Of a stretch of 5,693 nt of DNA, positions 4,898 through 5,693 are shown piece by piece. Source of the DNA: JBCCGE01 sp039029455 (GTDB lineage: Bacteria > Pseudomonadota > Gammaproteobacteria > Arenicellales > Poriferihabitantaceae); NCBI GenBank assembly GCA_039029455.1, contig JBCCGE010000147.1:1-5693 (forward strand). The letters are read 5' to 3'. The position numbers were made by a program, and so were the translations under genes. Every line of letters starts with the position of its first letter. The stretch's first letter is position 1. The notes under the pieces are model-generated. The model was given only the letters and a program-made list of their open reading frames with translations. It did no database searches and had not been told where the DNA came from.

Positions 4898-5685
4898 CTG
4901 AAAACAGAGATAGAAATTCGAAACGAGCAAATGACATGCAGCCACCTGCTGATGCACATCTCGACATCGAATCGGGACTCACCGAATTCGAAACACGACT
5001 GAACGATCAGATCAGTGCTTCGTTGCAGAGGATATTTCCTGCAGCTCGACCGTCAGAAGCTCACGTTGAGGACGTTCGTCAGCAGTTCAGTAGCGATGGC
5101 CGCGCAGAGCCACGCCGCACAGAACCGGCCGGCAGATCAGTTATCGCGGGACAGGCTTCAGGATTGCCGCGCCGTCAGATCATGGCCGCGCTGGCGGCAT
5201 CTGTCGCCATCGTTGCGATTTCGCTTGCGTGGTTTTTTGGATCCGGCGAGGGTGGCTCCGATCCGCATTTCCAGCAGGACCGTGTTGCCGTCCTTCATCA
5301 ACGGATGATCGATCGGGGGTTCGAGCCGTACTACCAGTGCGATGATGATGAGCGATTCAGGCAGGTATTCTCAACGAGACAGGACGTTGAGCTTTCGCTG
5401 GATGAGATGCCCGAAGGTGCGCGAATGCTGGGCCTCTCCTACCCGGGTGGACTCAGTCGAGACACCACCGCCATGTTGTGTATTGTCGATGATCAACCGG
5501 TCACGGTTTTTGTTGACCGCGTCTCTTCAGATTCAGATGACGTTTCATCGACCGGCGATGACGGATTGTTTGTACATCGCACCGCGCTCGCGCCCAGCGC
5601 AGTGCTAGGATCGGCCCCCAAATCGAGGATCAAGCCATCCGTGCCGTCAAGTTGCGCAGCGTCGATTACAGAGGGGAAACCTTGA
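4894..5685 (+). CDS. single-pass membrane protein, probable anti-sigma partner
   Basis: A 263-residue protein. Residues 1-93 are cytoplasmic, polar and helical in part (FETRLNDQISASLQRIF, 32-48). A membrane helix follows at about 95-116 (QIMAALAASVAIVAISLAWFF), then a C-terminal domain with RGFEPYYQCDDDERF (141-155) and the well-conserved-looking GLSYPGGLSRDTTAML (180-195), then DQPVTVFVDR. The four-base overlap with the sigma gene and the cytoplasm-membrane-outside layout indicate an anti-sigma factor. It lacks the usual zinc anti-sigma motif (H-x3-C-x2-C), so the sigma-binding part is not of the common type. After about residue 238 the sequence becomes low in recognisable structure and stops at 5685, while another frame stays open to the window end, so a frameshift or truncated tail is possible. 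The role is inferred from position. Confidence 0.72.
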   Translation: MTENRDRNSKRANDMQPPADAHLDIESGLTEFETRLNDQISASLQRIFPAARPSEAHVEDVRQQFSSDGRAEPRRTEPAGRSVIAGQASGLPRRQIMAALAASVAIVAISLAWFFGSGEGGSDPHFQQDRVAVLHQRMIDRGFEPYYQCDDDERFRQVFSTRQDVELSLDEMPEGARMLGLSYPGGLSRDTTAMLCIVDDQPVTVFVDRVSSDSDDVSSTGDDGLFVHRTALAPSAVLGSAPKSRIKPSVPSSCAASITEGKP

Positions 5686-5693
5686 TCGGTGCC

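Noticed and set aside
4557..4982. 141-codon minus-strand frame
   Set aside because: It is antisense to the sigma factor region 4 and its overlap with the next gene; there are no protein family features.

Overview
The window looks like planctomycete DNA (class Planctomycetia; the genus cannot be told from here). This rests on three things: a pilin-like DUF1559 protein with the H-X9-DG tail, an ECF sigma factor overlapping a non-canonical membrane anti-sigma candidate, and a zinc-ribbon protein with a short 'YxC...LxDAG...CPxC' style head. Planctomycetes carry many paralogs of these families. Coding density is moderate, and several genes use GTG or TTG starts.

Left part (1 to about 2030): the right end of an integrated genetic element. 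The minus strand carries the N-terminal part of a tyrosine recombinase (1-410, running off the left edge) and a series of three very small DNA-binding proteins: a winged-helix protein (960-1253), a second helix-turn-helix-like protein (1289-1507) and an excisionase-type MerR/AlpA-like protein (1538-1750). Beyond them is a leader with short direct and inverted repeats. The boundary is a 3' fragment of a tRNA-Phe(GAA) gene (about 1984-2028) followed by the tRNA's intrinsic terminator (2033-2060). The 5' half of the tRNA is absent, as expected where an element has integrated into a tRNA gene and pushed the original 3' end to its far side. The stretch 411-959 has no gene I can defend.

Right part (about 2061 to 5693): host chromosome. 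A zinc-ribbon plus YbjQ-like protein (2163-2723, minus) is followed by a roughly 390-base spacer with three sets of short tandem duplications, then the DUF1559 pilin-like protein (3112-4089, minus). Divergently transcribed from that is a two-gene unit: an ECF-type sigma factor (4199-4897) overlapping by 4 bases a single-pass membrane protein (4894-5685) that probably holds the sigma factor in check.

I see no CRISPR array, complete tRNA, rRNA, defence system or transposon in the window. The most informative region is the attachment-site and integrase control module; I found no clearly new biological system.
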